From assembly GCA_038501785.1 (NCBI GenBank), contig JBAMJR010000053.1, positions 5,915,001 through 5,979,000 on the forward strand: a stretch of 64,000 bases of DNA, written 5' to 3'. Made by a program: the position numbers and the translations under genes. The notes under the pieces are model-generated. The model ran no database searches. It saw nothing but the letters and a program-made list of their open reading frames with translations, and was not told the origin of the DNA. Below, piece by piece: positions 46,030 through 63,690 of this stretch (position 1 is its first letter; each line of letters begins with the position of its first letter). The DNA is from Myoxocephalus aenaeus. Lineage: Eukaryota > Chordata > Actinopteri > Perciformes > Cottidae.

Positions 46030-46233
46030 CAGCTTGCTGAAGAAGAGGAGTGGAACCAGCTGCCTAATGGAGAGTACACCACGGCTGAAACCCGTCCGAA
46101 TGCGTACATCCCCCAGTCGGACGCGCTCCCTCTGCCCAAACCCTACGGAGCCCAGGCCCCCTTCAAACCCACCCAGCCAGGAGCCAACATGAGACACTTC
46201 CGCAAACCGACGCTCAAACCCTTAGAGATATAG
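2764..46233 (+). CDS. ccdc146: ccdc146, coiled-coil domain-containing protein 146 (22 coding exons)
   Basis: CCDC146 is a long coiled-coil protein of centrioles and the sperm axoneme. I joined 22 coding exons with GT-AG borders and matching phases: 2764-2907, 16929-17011, 17995-18210, 20872-20929, 24088-24170, 24418-24511, 24620-24693, 25508-25735, 25857-25946, 26273-26369, 28846-28938, 29307-29474, 30173-30261, 31589-31753, 32025-32100, 32772-32920, 33021-33249, 41470-41580, 41761-41898, 42457-42582, 44542-44664, 46033-46233. The product is 944 residues against about 955 in human. It has an acidic N-terminus, the SPAFQCLDE block at about 40-48, Lys/Glu/Gln/Leu-rich coiled coil from about 76 to 880, and a proline-rich C-terminal tail that closely resembles human CCDC146. 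No frameshift or stop was seen. The ATG at 2764 has purine -3 and G +4 and gives a near-human length. An upstream exon joined at the AG near 2709 is possible, so the first residues are the least certain. The gene contains fgl2 on the other strand in intron 1. Confidence 0.93.
3482..4855 (-). other. Probable fgl2 3' UTR with poly(A) signal at its far end
   Basis: No exon is seen between the fgl2 stop and exon 1 of ccdc146. The first clear minus-strand AATAAA read 3' of the stop is at 3487-3482, giving a UTR of about 1.4 kb. Further AATAAA hexamers occur at 3262-3257 and 3154-3149. Mammalian FGL2 also has a long 3' UTR. The exact end is not determinable here. Confidence 0.4.
4856..5171 (-). CDS. 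fgl2: fgl2 exon 5 (C-terminal fibrinogen-related domain, stop)
   Basis: Residues 405-509 and a TAA stop. Contains GTAGNAISFNKHFNHDQKFF, the DRDNDMYPSGNC calcium-loop region, YYSSGWWFDAC, NLNGKYYHKRYKGVRNGIFW and MMMRPKNYAP. Every key FReD cysteine and aromatic position I can compare with human is kept. Confidence 0.97.
4856..12663 (-). CDS. fgl2: fgl2, fibrinogen-like protein 2 (fibroleukin), nested in ccdc146 intron 1
   Basis: FGL2 is a secreted or membrane-associated fibrinogen-family glycoprotein; in mammals it acts as a prothrombinase and as an immunoregulatory ligand. Five minus-strand exons join in phase: 12663-12049, 11218-11014, 6488-6266, 5438-5268, 5171-4856, giving 509 residues. 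Residues 1-25 form a signal peptide (MRTIVLCVCASLLLTATLVP...). The CPYQLTLPPLTIQLPKQF block (about 77-94) matches mammalian FGL2. Residues 206-270 are a coiled coil ending TNQC. The fibrinogen-related domain spans about 280-509 with RVTPDPRNGTFEVFCDME, the calcium-site-like DRDNDMYPSGNC and SSGWWFDAC. N-glycosylation sequons occur at NIT, NGT, NRT and NMS. It is about 70 residues longer than human FGL2 (439) because of a linker at about 115-205. Human FGL2 also lies inside CCDC146, in the same orientation. Whether this is the a or b paralogue of other fish cannot be told from the window. Confidence 0.95.
5268..5438 (-). CDS. fgl2: fgl2 exon 4 (fibrinogen-related domain)
   Basis: Residues 348-405, starting SEFWLGNDHIHLMTKAKDMV and continuing RIELEDFEGV...DQFYVANEFLRYRL. 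Acceptor gctgtag, donor TACAG|GTAAAA, phase 2 in and 2 out. Confidence 0.96.
6266..6488 (-). CDS. fgl2: fgl2 exon 3 (start of fibrinogen-related domain)
   Basis: Encodes RDCSDYNVLEAKKNGVYRVT, then the PDPRNGTFEVFCDME and GGGWTLIQQRLDGS core. The acceptor is a tandem CAGCAG, so the exon may begin at 6488 (Ser-Val-Ile) or 6485 (Phe-Ile), both in frame. Donor CTAAG|GTAATG, phase 2. Confidence 0.95.
6489..11013 (-). other. fgl2 intron 2, no gene seen
   Basis: 4.5 kb between fgl2 exons 3 and 2. Short frames in both directions have no recognisable motif or codon bias. A palindromic CCATGGTAAC-type sequence lies near 9249. There are pyrimidine-rich tracts near 10110-10150 and purine-rich tracts near 9510-9740. 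Confidence 0.5.
11014..11218 (-). CDS. fgl2: fgl2 exon 2 (coiled coil)
   Basis: Residues 206-273, starting VKLNRMSASLRNARNQISVV and then GRLEGLNLLNMDNVQ. Human reads 'GRLEKLNLVNMNNIE'. Acceptor cttcccag, donor CCCAGT|GTAAGC, phase 0 in and 1 out. Confidence 0.94.
12049..12663 (-). CDS. fgl2: fgl2 exon 1 (start, signal peptide, N-terminal region)
   Basis: Residues 1-205. The ATG at 12663-12661 opens a hydrophobic signal peptide. It continues with CPIKL...CPYQLTLPPLTIQLPKQF and then LKEVVNKLKSGCQECR, the oligomerising Cys region of FGL2. A Gly/Gln/Ser-rich linker of about 90 residues follows, with no counterpart I recall in mammals. Donor CAG|GTAAGC, phase 0. Confidence 0.94.
13424..13606. repeat. 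Dispersed teleost repeat fragment
   Basis: The run from 'gactgtatataagaag' through 'gccatcttggtttttggcca' to 'gcgacctgtcaatcacaagg' resembles an interspersed sequence I recognise from many percomorph genomes. Its ends are not defined here and the class is uncertain. Confidence 0.5.
14075..14135. repeat. Short dispersed repeat fragment
   Basis: 'tttataaagcgcttttcata' followed by 'actcaaagacactttcc' resembles a repeat common in fish (tttatatagcgc...actcaaagacgcttt). Boundaries are approximate. Confidence 0.4.
15634..15693. repeat. (GT)30 microsatellite
   Basis: Uninterrupted GT dinucleotide run of 60 nt in ccdc146 intron 1. Confidence 0.97.
16929..17011 (+). CDS. ccdc146: ccdc146 coding exon 2
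   Basis: Encodes MLSSGKISQTKVAKLKSSYR and the start of the coiled coil. Acceptor tcctcag, donor AG|GTATGT, phase 0 in and 2 out. It lies 14 kb downstream of exon 1, beyond the nested fgl2 gene. Confidence 0.9.
17995..18210 (+). CDS. ccdc146: ccdc146 coding exon 3
   Basis: Residues 76-148, starting TQDSEIHLLGEAKRCRAELE. Acceptor cccgtag, donor CAATG|GTGGGT, phase 2 in and 2 out. Strong heptad-like composition. Confidence 0.92.
18211..20871. other. ccdc146 intron 3, no gene seen
   Basis: 2.7 kb holding the (GT)41 microsatellite at 18617 and pyrimidine-rich tracts (20010-20140). Open frames here are low-complexity shadows. Confidence 0.5.
18617..18698. repeat. (GT)41 microsatellite
   Basis: Uninterrupted GT run of 82 nt in ccdc146 intron 3. 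Open frames across it are poly(Cys-Val) artefacts. Confidence 0.97.
20872..20929 (+). CDS. ccdc146: ccdc146 coding exon 4
   Basis: 58 nt encoding VWEEKQYLEKENEIQPKPA. Acceptor tatgcag after a pyrimidine-rich tract, donor GCT|GTAAGT. The human protein has a comparable 'LLEKEY..IPKP' stretch here. Confidence 0.88.
21381..22567. mobile_element. hAT-type DNA transposon (copy A), non-autonomous or decayed
   Basis: The element begins CAGTGATTGTCAACC and ends GGTTGAAAAACACTG, imperfect terminal inverted repeats typical of Charlie-like hAT elements. It is flanked by a perfect 8-bp duplication TTCTAATA at 21373-21380 and 22568-22575. Subterminal repeats of the type gtgtgccg(t/c)g recur at both ends (about 21408-21450 and 22503-22540). 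The interior contains only short open frames, the longest on the minus strand at about 21936-21628, with no transposase motif I can name. It lies in ccdc146 intron 4. Confidence 0.85.
22264..22294. repeat. Perfect 13-bp hairpin inside hAT copy A
   Basis: AATAGCTTATTGT at 22264-22276 and its exact reverse complement at 22282-22294, separated by five bases. Confidence 0.85.
22576..24087. other. Remainder of ccdc146 intron 4, no gene seen
   Basis: 1.5 kb of AT-rich sequence to exon 5. No exon or recognisable repeat found. Confidence 0.5.
24088..24170 (+). CDS. ccdc146: ccdc146 coding exon 5
   Basis: Encodes ELESRTKTLQEKYEDLRKDV and following residues. Acceptor cctctag, donor GTCAG|GTATTT, phase 0 in and 2 out. 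Confidence 0.9.
24418..24511 (+). CDS. ccdc146: ccdc146 coding exon 6
   Basis: Encodes SLTEDVETHEMQILKEQKEL and a Glu/Lys-rich continuation. Acceptor cgcacag, donor GAG|GTCTGT (weak at +3 to +5) followed by a GT-rich run. Confidence 0.9.
24620..24693 (+). CDS. ccdc146: ccdc146 coding exon 7
   Basis: Encodes AEKAQLISIPDQVFKEIERK. Acceptor is the unusual aacaag, with a GT-rich stretch rather than a long pyrimidine tract upstream. Donor GA|GTAAGT, phase 0 in and 2 out. Confidence 0.87.
25508..25735 (+). CDS. ccdc146: ccdc146 coding exon 8
   Basis: Residues 251-327, starting SAMKKIEALNTEESQMEQQV. 228 nt, acceptor acattag, donor AACAG|GTACAA. Dense charged coiled coil. Confidence 0.93.
25857..25946 (+). 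CDS. ccdc146: ccdc146 coding exon 9
   Basis: Encodes GILEMKLQSVMCDRKHLYEG and then HSVRLRETN. Acceptor cgccag, donor AATAG|GTACGG, phase 2 in and 2 out. The preceding intron is only 121 nt. Confidence 0.91.
26273..26369 (+). CDS. ccdc146: ccdc146 coding exon 10
   Basis: Encodes QSQALKRMEQALTMATEQLE and then HTQSVYNDLQAQ. Acceptor catcag, donor CAG|GTGACC, phase 2 in and 0 out. Confidence 0.91.
26370..27913. other. First part of ccdc146 intron 10, no gene seen
   Basis: Unique-looking intron sequence up to the duplication that flanks hAT copy B. No supported exon. Confidence 0.5.
27922..28776. mobile_element. hAT-type DNA transposon (copy B) with remnant transposase
   Basis: Terminal inverted repeats are TAGGGCTGTCAA and TTGACAGCCCTA, exact over 12 bp. 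They are flanked by a perfect 8-bp duplication CACCACAT at 27914-27921 and 28777-28784. Length 855 bp. Both ends carry repeated TTCGAATAT-type motifs, including a perfect 15-bp palindrome pair at 27974-28007. A minus-strand relic at about 28351-28110 reads like a BED-finger/hAT transposase N-terminus (NVHPREYG, KQPRLDTYF, ACTQKLISFVCKDMR, and after a frameshift near 28190 EGFREFCEALEP). It is too short and broken to be functional. An internal ~24-bp tandem duplication (agtttaggtgttcactcccc) lies at 28013-28060. Confidence 0.88.
28110..28351 (-). pseudogene. Degenerate BED-type hAT transposase fragment
   Basis: Two overlapping minus-strand frames carry consecutive pieces of a ZBED-like transposase: HPREYG...KQPRLDTYF and AARQEACTQKLISFVCKDMR in one frame, then EGFREFCEALEP in another. 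The frame change falls near 28190. It lies wholly inside hAT copy B and lacks the catalytic RNase H-like part. Confidence 0.6.
28846..28938 (+). CDS. ccdc146: ccdc146 coding exon 11
   Basis: Encodes LDAVSKQEASIQQRMELQKD and then VDALRVSFKKQ. Acceptor tttctag, donor CAG|GTGGGA. A hAT-type element ends about 60 nt upstream, leaving only a short native 3' intron end. Confidence 0.9.
29307..29474 (+). CDS. ccdc146: ccdc146 coding exon 12
   Basis: Residues 421-476, starting LSVAEEESQKMQQYGMIQGM. Donor GAG|GTGCAA followed by a short CA run. The acceptor (ccaaccag) has little pyrimidine tract. It was chosen because the open frame and phase 0 require it; another AG at 29274 leads to a stop. Confidence 0.82.
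30075..30128. repeat. (CA)27 microsatellite
   Basis: Uninterrupted CA run ending 45 nt before the exon 13 acceptor of ccdc146. Confidence 0.97.
30173..30261 (+). CDS. ccdc146: ccdc146 coding exon 13
   Basis: Encodes QLNQHIQQELREKDLIIMDH and following residues. The acceptor is a tandem CAGCAG, so use of the second AG (exon start 30176) would remove one Gln. Donor CGCAG|GTGTCA. A (CA)27 microsatellite lies 45 nt upstream. Confidence 0.9.
31025..31325. repeat. Dispersed teleost repeat fragment
   Basis: The tract from 'gtagtgaaattcagtctgtg' through 'gcattaggagcaatgggcag' and 'ctgccggtccatagtccaca' to 'cggactgagccactgctgcc' matches a widespread fish interspersed repeat from memory. It lies in ccdc146 intron 13; class and exact ends are uncertain. 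Confidence 0.5.
31589..31753 (+). CDS. ccdc146: ccdc146 coding exon 14
   Basis: Residues 506-561, starting VVQYCKMCNMITEEKNKYVN. It aligns with the human segment around 'LYDTIRNERNKFVN'. Acceptor cccttag, donor GACCG|GTGCGT. Confidence 0.92.
32025..32100 (+). CDS. ccdc146: ccdc146 coding exon 15
   Basis: Encodes SLSKARMKISNSSKIRDKLH and then NDISK. Acceptor attccag, donor AAG|GTCCAT (weak) followed within 7 nt by a (CA)10 run. Confidence 0.9.
32772..32920 (+). CDS. ccdc146: ccdc146 coding exon 16
   Basis: Encodes VAWKHRQVSQEYEDNQLELM and following residues. Acceptor tcttctag, donor TTTCT|GTATGT, phase 0 in and 2 out. Confidence 0.92.
33021..33249 (+). CDS. ccdc146: ccdc146 coding exon 17
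   Basis: Residues 636-712, starting GIHLLEHDEVLFNYYEKLNV. The human counterpart reads 'GVQLIEREEEICIFYEKINI', the clearest internal match. Acceptor cctacag, donor GAG|GTGGGG. The following intron is 8.2 kb. Confidence 0.94.
33435..33460. repeat. (GT)13 microsatellite
   Basis: Short uninterrupted GT run in ccdc146 intron 17. Confidence 0.95.
34079..34144. repeat. (GT)33 microsatellite
   Basis: Uninterrupted GT run in ccdc146 intron 17. Confidence 0.97.
35500..35880. repeat. Dispersed repeat of the 'gccaccatgaggtt' family
   Basis: Contains 'gctattggatagattgccgc', 'tctagcgccaccatgaggtt', 'tgccattaaattcgatccag' and 'gttagcatgctagcacacta'. The same phrases recur with divergence at 53925-54100, 56380-56470, 56750-56890 and 63330-63690. 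A family of old interspersed repeats with internal quasi-repeats. Confidence 0.6.
36644..36668. repeat. (AC)12 microsatellite
   Basis: Uninterrupted AC run in ccdc146 intron 17. Confidence 0.95.
37270..37510. repeat. Possible dispersed fish repeat
   Basis: A stretch with phrases such as 'gaacaggtgaagggaataaa', 'caatcaggaaacactgggaa' and 'ggaaacaatgagggcggggc' that I associate with a common teleost interspersed repeat. No terminal repeat or duplication could be fixed. Confidence 0.35.
41470..41580 (+). CDS. ccdc146: ccdc146 coding exon 18
   Basis: Residues 713-749, starting LSEARDKTLEGVTRTVDYKE and then the conserved 'L.GKDL' block. Acceptor ctcccag, donor CAG|GTAAAC, phase 0 both ends. Confidence 0.92.
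41761..41898 (+). CDS. ccdc146: ccdc146 coding exon 19
   Basis: Residues 750-795, starting LEVNLAERERQWLEKELLVD and then QVTRLS. Human has 'LELQLAKKEEKLLEKDFIYEQVSRL'. Acceptor gcatttag, donor AAG|GTAAGA. Confidence 0.94.
42457..42582 (+). CDS. ccdc146: ccdc146 coding exon 20
   Basis: Residues 796-837, including AELSMKQAVALSLQQEIKER, nearly identical to human 'AELSMKQALTIELQKEV'. Acceptor tctgtag after a GT-rich stretch, donor CAG|GTCAGA. Confidence 0.95.
42583..44541. other. ccdc146 intron 20, no gene seen
   Basis: 2 kb with a possible hAT end fragment at about 43504, a small AT run at 43381, a triplicated 'ggtaatcaggt' unit near 43995-44022, and a tandem duplication of 'ctgatgtatgcctgcag' at 44340-44373. 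Confidence 0.5.
43504..43600. mobile_element. Possible solitary hAT terminus
   Basis: 'cagggctgtcacaatatcag' resembles the 5' end of hAT elements of the CAGGGCTGTCA type, with 'cctgatatcgatatttttac' nearby. No matching opposite terminus or 8-bp duplication was found, so this is likely a truncated copy. Confidence 0.4.
44542..44664 (+). CDS. ccdc146: ccdc146 coding exon 21
   Basis: Residues 838-878, starting MDRCQRQLEQGLPPCPELEA; 'EKGLPLNKEIEKEW' is the human match. Acceptor gttcccag, donor AGG|GTAAAG followed immediately by (AC)13. Confidence 0.94.
44671..44697. repeat. (AC)13 at the 5' end of ccdc146 intron 21
   Basis: Begins 7 nt after the exon 21 junction. It pairs in principle with the (GT)n at 45955-46025 at the other end of the same intron. 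Confidence 0.95.
45955..46025. repeat. (GT)35 at the 3' end of ccdc146 intron 21
   Basis: 71-nt GT run ending 7 nt before the exon 22 junction, in the place of the polypyrimidine tract. Confidence 0.97.
46033..46233 (+). CDS. ccdc146: ccdc146 coding exon 22 (last) with stop
   Basis: Residues 879-944 and a TAG stop. Contains LPNGEYTTAETRPNAYIP, PLPKPYGAQAPFKP and PGANMRHFRKP, almost identical to the human C-terminus. The acceptor gtgcgtgcag directly follows a 70-nt (GT)n run with no ordinary pyrimidine tract. Confidence 0.97.
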   Translation, partial: LAEEEEWNQLPNGEYTTAETRPNAYIPQSDALPLPKPYGAQAPFKPTQPGANMRHFRKPTLKPLEI

Positions 46234-46587
46234 AAAACAATACCCGTGTATGCATAAACCTGTGGATGAATTACATTCATACAAATATATTTCAGTGATT
46301 TACCTCATTTCTATCTCACACTCCCATCTGCTCTTTACATAACTCTGTGCCGCGCCCTTGTCCTCCTCCCTGCATCTCGTGTATGTTCTCAGTGTCCAGC
46401 ATACCACTGTTGTATTGTCATATGAAAGCGTACTCGTGGACTGCATCTGGTACTCATTTTGTATTTACTGGCAATAGCTTGTTTACACTCTTTCTTTCAG
46501 TAACACAAAATACCGGAGGAGAATGGAAAGAAAGATAAAGGGCACGGGGCAGATGAAATGTGTGTGTATTGTTACATCATGTCCTCC

Positions 46588-46593
46588 AATAAA
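46588..46593 (+). terminator. ccdc146 poly(A) signal AATAAA
   Basis: AATAAA lies 355 nt after the ccdc146 stop, followed by overlapping AT-rich AATAAA-like hexamers (ataaataaat) and then a T/G-rich stretch near 46610. The implied 3' UTR is about 370 nt. Confidence 0.65.
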
Positions 46594-47082
46594 ATATAAA
46601 TAAATTACTTCTGTTCTTGTAATTTTATCGTCCTCTCTATATACATTATTTCTTTAGAGATGCTGGAATATTTCTACATATTCTTCAGTCTTGTTGGCTT
46701 TTCATCCTGCACACTTTAAGCTCTAACCCAGGCTAAGAGTGCCTGCTTAATGCCTGAAATGATAAATGTAAACATAGAGAGGAAGACCCGGCAATGAAGG
46801 AGCACAGAGAATGACAAAGGGAGAGGAGAATTTAAATGAAGTGGAACAAGGAATGGCAGTCGGAGAAGAGTCGGTGGAAGAAAATGGATAAAAGTGGAGC
46901 TCTAAATGGGGTGGGGAGTTCAGAGATGGTCACTGGTGACCAAAAGAAAAGTAATTTGCCTTTTTAAAACGTAAACAAATGTTCTGGAAGTCGTTCTATC
47001 TGCTGATCTTGGCTTGAGGGGAAAGTAGTCCTGGTGTCAATGTGCACATTGTGCAGCTCGCAAGCACGCTTGTGTTTGTGAA

Positions 47083-47150
47083 CAGGGCCGGCGATTGCTA
47101 TAGGCGAACTAGGCGACTGCCTAGGGCGACAAATGGGTTGGGGGCGCCCT
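47083..47150. mobile_element. Possible DNA-transposon end fragment
   Basis: 'cagggccggcgattgctata' followed by 'aggcgactgcctagggcgac' looks like the terminus of a repeat known from many vertebrate genomes. No partner terminus was found. Confidence 0.4.
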
Positions 47151-47635
47151 GAACAAAGTTCATGTGAAGGCCATTACTGTGAGCAGTCATTTCACAGATC
47201 CTGTGCTTCTGCAGTTTTTAAAGTAGCTCAACCAATGTGGAAGAATATGAATCAAAATATACACATACTCGTGTTTAGGAGGGAAATAAACATCCAAGTG
47301 TAATTACAAATTGGTGTGATTAAGCTTTTGGTTCATTAATTTCCCCAATAAGCTACGGCTCAGGAGACACGTCCCTCCCACCTGCATGAATCAGCCGTAA
47401 CAGGTGCATTAAAACTAGTTAGGGAGCTAGAAAAACAGCCATAATAATGAACTAAACGGTTGAAATAATAAGCTCCAAGTAAATGGATGGATATTTAAAA
47501 TGATTAGCCAAAAGTAATAGGTAAACCCCTGCTGTAAGCTTAGTTTGCGATACATAATGTGTTAGCTAACCACTTGACAGGTTTAAACAGGAAGCAGGTC
47601 GAGTTTATTAGATTTTGAGGCAGCCCTGTCCACCC

Positions 47636-47637
<2 letters not shown>

Positions 47638-47709
<72 letters not shown>
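47638..47709. repeat. (GT)36 microsatellite
   Basis: Uninterrupted GT run in the intergenic region. Confidence 0.97.
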
Positions 47710-47710
<1 letters not shown>

Positions 47711-48464
47711 CATCCGCTGCAGGCTGATGGTGAAAACTGTCAGATTAGCGTAGCCTCTAACTGTTTGTGCTTATTAGCCGGCTACATAACGCTCCCTGCA
47801 TAACAGAGTTTGGAGGAGGCAATAGAGAGGCGGAAAAAAATGTCATTCATTCACATTAAAAAGAGGAATTTCCCCAGAAAAGATGTTTTGAGATGATTGT
47901 ACTGAGGTGGGAAACATGAAAATAAAATAAAATAAATCACTGGAAAGGATTGTGTAATGGTATTGCAAAGCAAACATAAAAGCGTGATGGGTGCGTTCCT
48001 CCCGAAACGTGACGCGGTGTGTATGATGACTGATGCTGAGATTAGTTCCTGAGTCTGTCCAAAACACTTTCATATCCTTCAAGCTGTTTGCCTGTGAGTT
48101 GAGATCATTGCCTCATTCATCTCAAACTCAACAATGTAACTGGCACTCGGTTTGTCAAGAGTTCAAAGGGAATTCAGAGAACACAAAGAAAGCTGAGGCC
48201 CAGCTGTTGCCACAAAGCTTATCTGTACACACATTCTTTATAGGTATGGCAGTATTTCAAGAAAAATACACAGCATTTGAAAGAAAAAAAAACTCTTTAT
48301 TTACAATCCATCTTACAAACTTATTTTGTGTAAACATAAGACACGGTGATTCTGAAATCCCTTTTTTTCCCAGCGGAATTTTGTAATATATTAAATGAAA
48401 GTGCGACATGAGATATGAATCATCTCTGGCATTTAGACACTATAAAAAGGATTATGACCACATG

Positions 48465-48465
<1 letters not shown>

Positions 48466-48496
<31 letters not shown>
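48466..48496. repeat. (CA)15 microsatellite
   Basis: CA run followed by CGCGC. Confidence 0.95.
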
Positions 48497-48498
<2 letters not shown>

Positions 48499-49968
48499 GC
48501 ACCATATACTGTAAGAGCTCAGTCATGATAGAGGATGCAGGCACCTTATTAAAACCACACGTTTGAGAGTGTGTGTGTGTGTGGACAAACTTCTTAGTTG
48601 TTATTCTTAAATTCATAAGGCCTTATCATTAACCCTGTACTGTCCTGTTTGATTTGAAAGGCATGTTGTAGACTGATAACACAATGGGCTGTATAAATAA
48701 AGTTACTATAAAGTTATTGATGTCTGCTGTTTTCCTCCAATGTATTAACTCTATACTATACTATACTTTTTTAGGACCAAATGTAGCAGAGTATCAACAA
48801 CTAATTGTCCTTCATGAGCTAAAGGTCCATGGACCATGTCAGTGGAATTCACCTTTAAGTAAGAAGTAATAATGTGTTATTTCGTCTTTTAAAAGGTTTA
48901 ATAGTTTCACTTTAAATCAACATGGAGACAGTTAAAGACTCTTTTAGTGACAATGTTTAAACATTAGAAAAATTGCTGAAGGGTTTTGTAGAAAAACATA
49001 TCTATATTTCTCAAATATAAAGAAATCCACAACATAGGTATCTTACCATCATTAGTATCAAACACATTTTAAATGATGCCCGGTCCTTATTGTCCATTCA
49101 GCATCGGTGAATCCTCTACATATTCCAGACACTCTCAGTTGTCTCAAAATCCATGGCTTTGGCATAAAGTCACAGTGTATTTCCTATGAAGAGCATGTCG
49201 TTTTAAATCTGCCGGGTCGCCTCACTGAGTTATACGAAGCCCCTTTCAGCAGTAAAGATTGCTCATAACTCAGAGTTAATATCAAATTGAATGTACAGCA
49301 GCCACTGACTGACCATATCAAGCTACTCTGTCCATAAAGCTTTTGTCAGCATGTAATCAAGTTGATGGGGTGCAGCGGCATTACGGAGAGCGCAGGAGGA
49401 TAAAACAAGAGTTTGATTTATAAATACCGTTTGCAGTATTTTACATCAGTGACCATAAATTGCATGAAAGAAAATGGAGAAGTTGTGCAGAGAATTGTTG
49501 CTGCTACAGTTCACATAAAGAGCTGCCTGCAGTCATTGATTTTCAATAAATATTTGAAAAGCAAGTTTCCCTTGAATTGAATTAAACCACTAACTGAAGA
49601 CCTAACTGTTTTCTATTGTGTTATAATGTTTGGTACTGTAGATATTGTCCCTTGCACACCTGAATGATTATGAGGAAAAAACATATTCTCCCCTCCATCG
49701 TTCCTTCTCTGGGGCGTCTCCATCCATCTACCCCTCTCTCCCGTCCTAATCTTTCATCAAGCACTGAGAGCTTGTTTATGAGCGCTCTGCCTTTCAATCT
49801 CTCCATTCATCTTTCACTCCTCGCCTCCCGTCCCTCCATCATCCATCCATTCGTTATTTATCCTCGAGGCCCAGACAATGATGACCGTTCCCTGAAACAC
49901 ATTTTCCCCCTCATGCGTTTCTCCCTCAATCCATCCACCCCCTCCCTCCCTCCCTGCCCCGACATGTT

Positions 49969-62336
<12,368 letters not shown>

Positions 62337-62912
62337 CTGGAGGAGAGAGACAAGGCAATAGCGGGAACTTGCACATAAAAGAGACGTTTGAAGAAACCTT
62401 TGATGCTGCAGCCACGCCAGACTGAACACTACAGGTAGCCTCAAGTGTGGCAGTGCAGTAACATTATTTTTAAAAAGCCATTAGTAGGAATGGATGAAAC
62501 CCAGACTCTGACTTGTTATGTATGGCCTTAATAAAGACATTAATGGACTGTTCTGGATGACTGTTCGCTTTAAAAATACATTATGGCTGCAATCCTGCTG
62601 TGTCCTATGTGTGTGTGTGTGTGTGTTTTATATCAGTCACACAAAAGTGGACCATGCTCCAGCTGGGTGACTTTAGATGAATTATTGCACACTCGCATAC
62701 ACAAACACACACCATCTTCTGATCACTTTCACAGACATGCAAGAAGCTGGCGTGTTGATGTTACAGTGTAATAAGTTAAATATGTGCACCTGCAGGGCAC
62801 AGCCAGCTGATTTGATGTATGCCTGTCAGAAGTTCAAAGTGATCAACTGTTTAGAATTGAGATATCTTAAGACAATTGGCTGGTGAGCTTTTCACGCCGA
62901 CGGACGGACGGA

Positions 62913-63016
<104 letters not shown>

Positions 63017-63329
63017 TCAACCATGTGTCTTCTCCGTTACGAGGCGGTCTCATTCATCAAACTTGAAGCATTGTTGAATAATGAATTACTAGATAAAAAA
63101 ATACATTATCAAAATTGTTGATTAACGTTCTAAGTCAAATGCTATATGCTAGTTCCAGCAAATTAGAATATGAGAACTAGCTGATTATCTCTGTTTGATA
63201 TTTTTGTCAATGAGATCTCTTTTGATTTTGCTCACATCATACTTATACCATTTGCAGTTGTCACTTGGGGCTTTTGGACATTGTGACTAGCAGCATGGCT
63301 CTAGGGACGTCAGTCCACCACTTTGGTCC

Positions 63330-63690
63330 TGAAATATCAACAACTTTGGGATAGACTGCGGTGAAGATTTGGTGCAGATATCAATGGAGCTCAGAGGTTG
63401 AATCCTAAGGACTCAGGTGATCCTCTGACCTTTCATCTAGCGCCACCAGGAGGTAAAGATTGCTTAACTTATCTGGTGAAAAAGCTCAACATCTATTGGA
63501 CGGATTGGTACAACAATTGGTACAGACATTGGTGGTTCGCTGGTGATTTATATCCGACTTCGACGATCCTGTGACTCCTCCTTTAGTGCCAACATGAGGT
63601 TGACATTTTTTTGTTTGGATTATTGGATGGATCGCCATGAAATTTTGAACCGACGTTCATGTTCCCCTCCAAATGAAAAGCAATAACTCT
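63330..63690. repeat. Dispersed repeat, same family as 35500
   Basis: 'catctagcgccaccaggagg', 'ctattggacggattggtaca' and 'gatggatcgccatgaaattt' recur here in the same order and orientation as at 35500-35700, with at least two internal copies of the 'attgga(t/c)ggat(t/c)g' phrase. Confidence 0.6.

Larger units (their letters stand above)
46594..49968. other. Intergenic region between convergent ccdc146 and gsap
   Basis: 3.4 kb with no supported exon. It holds a possible hAT-like end at 47083, a (GT)36 run at 47638, a CA run at 48466 and the likely gsap 3' UTR. A minus-strand AATAAA at 48301-48296, followed by a T-rich stretch, is a possible gsap poly(A) signal. Confidence 0.45.
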
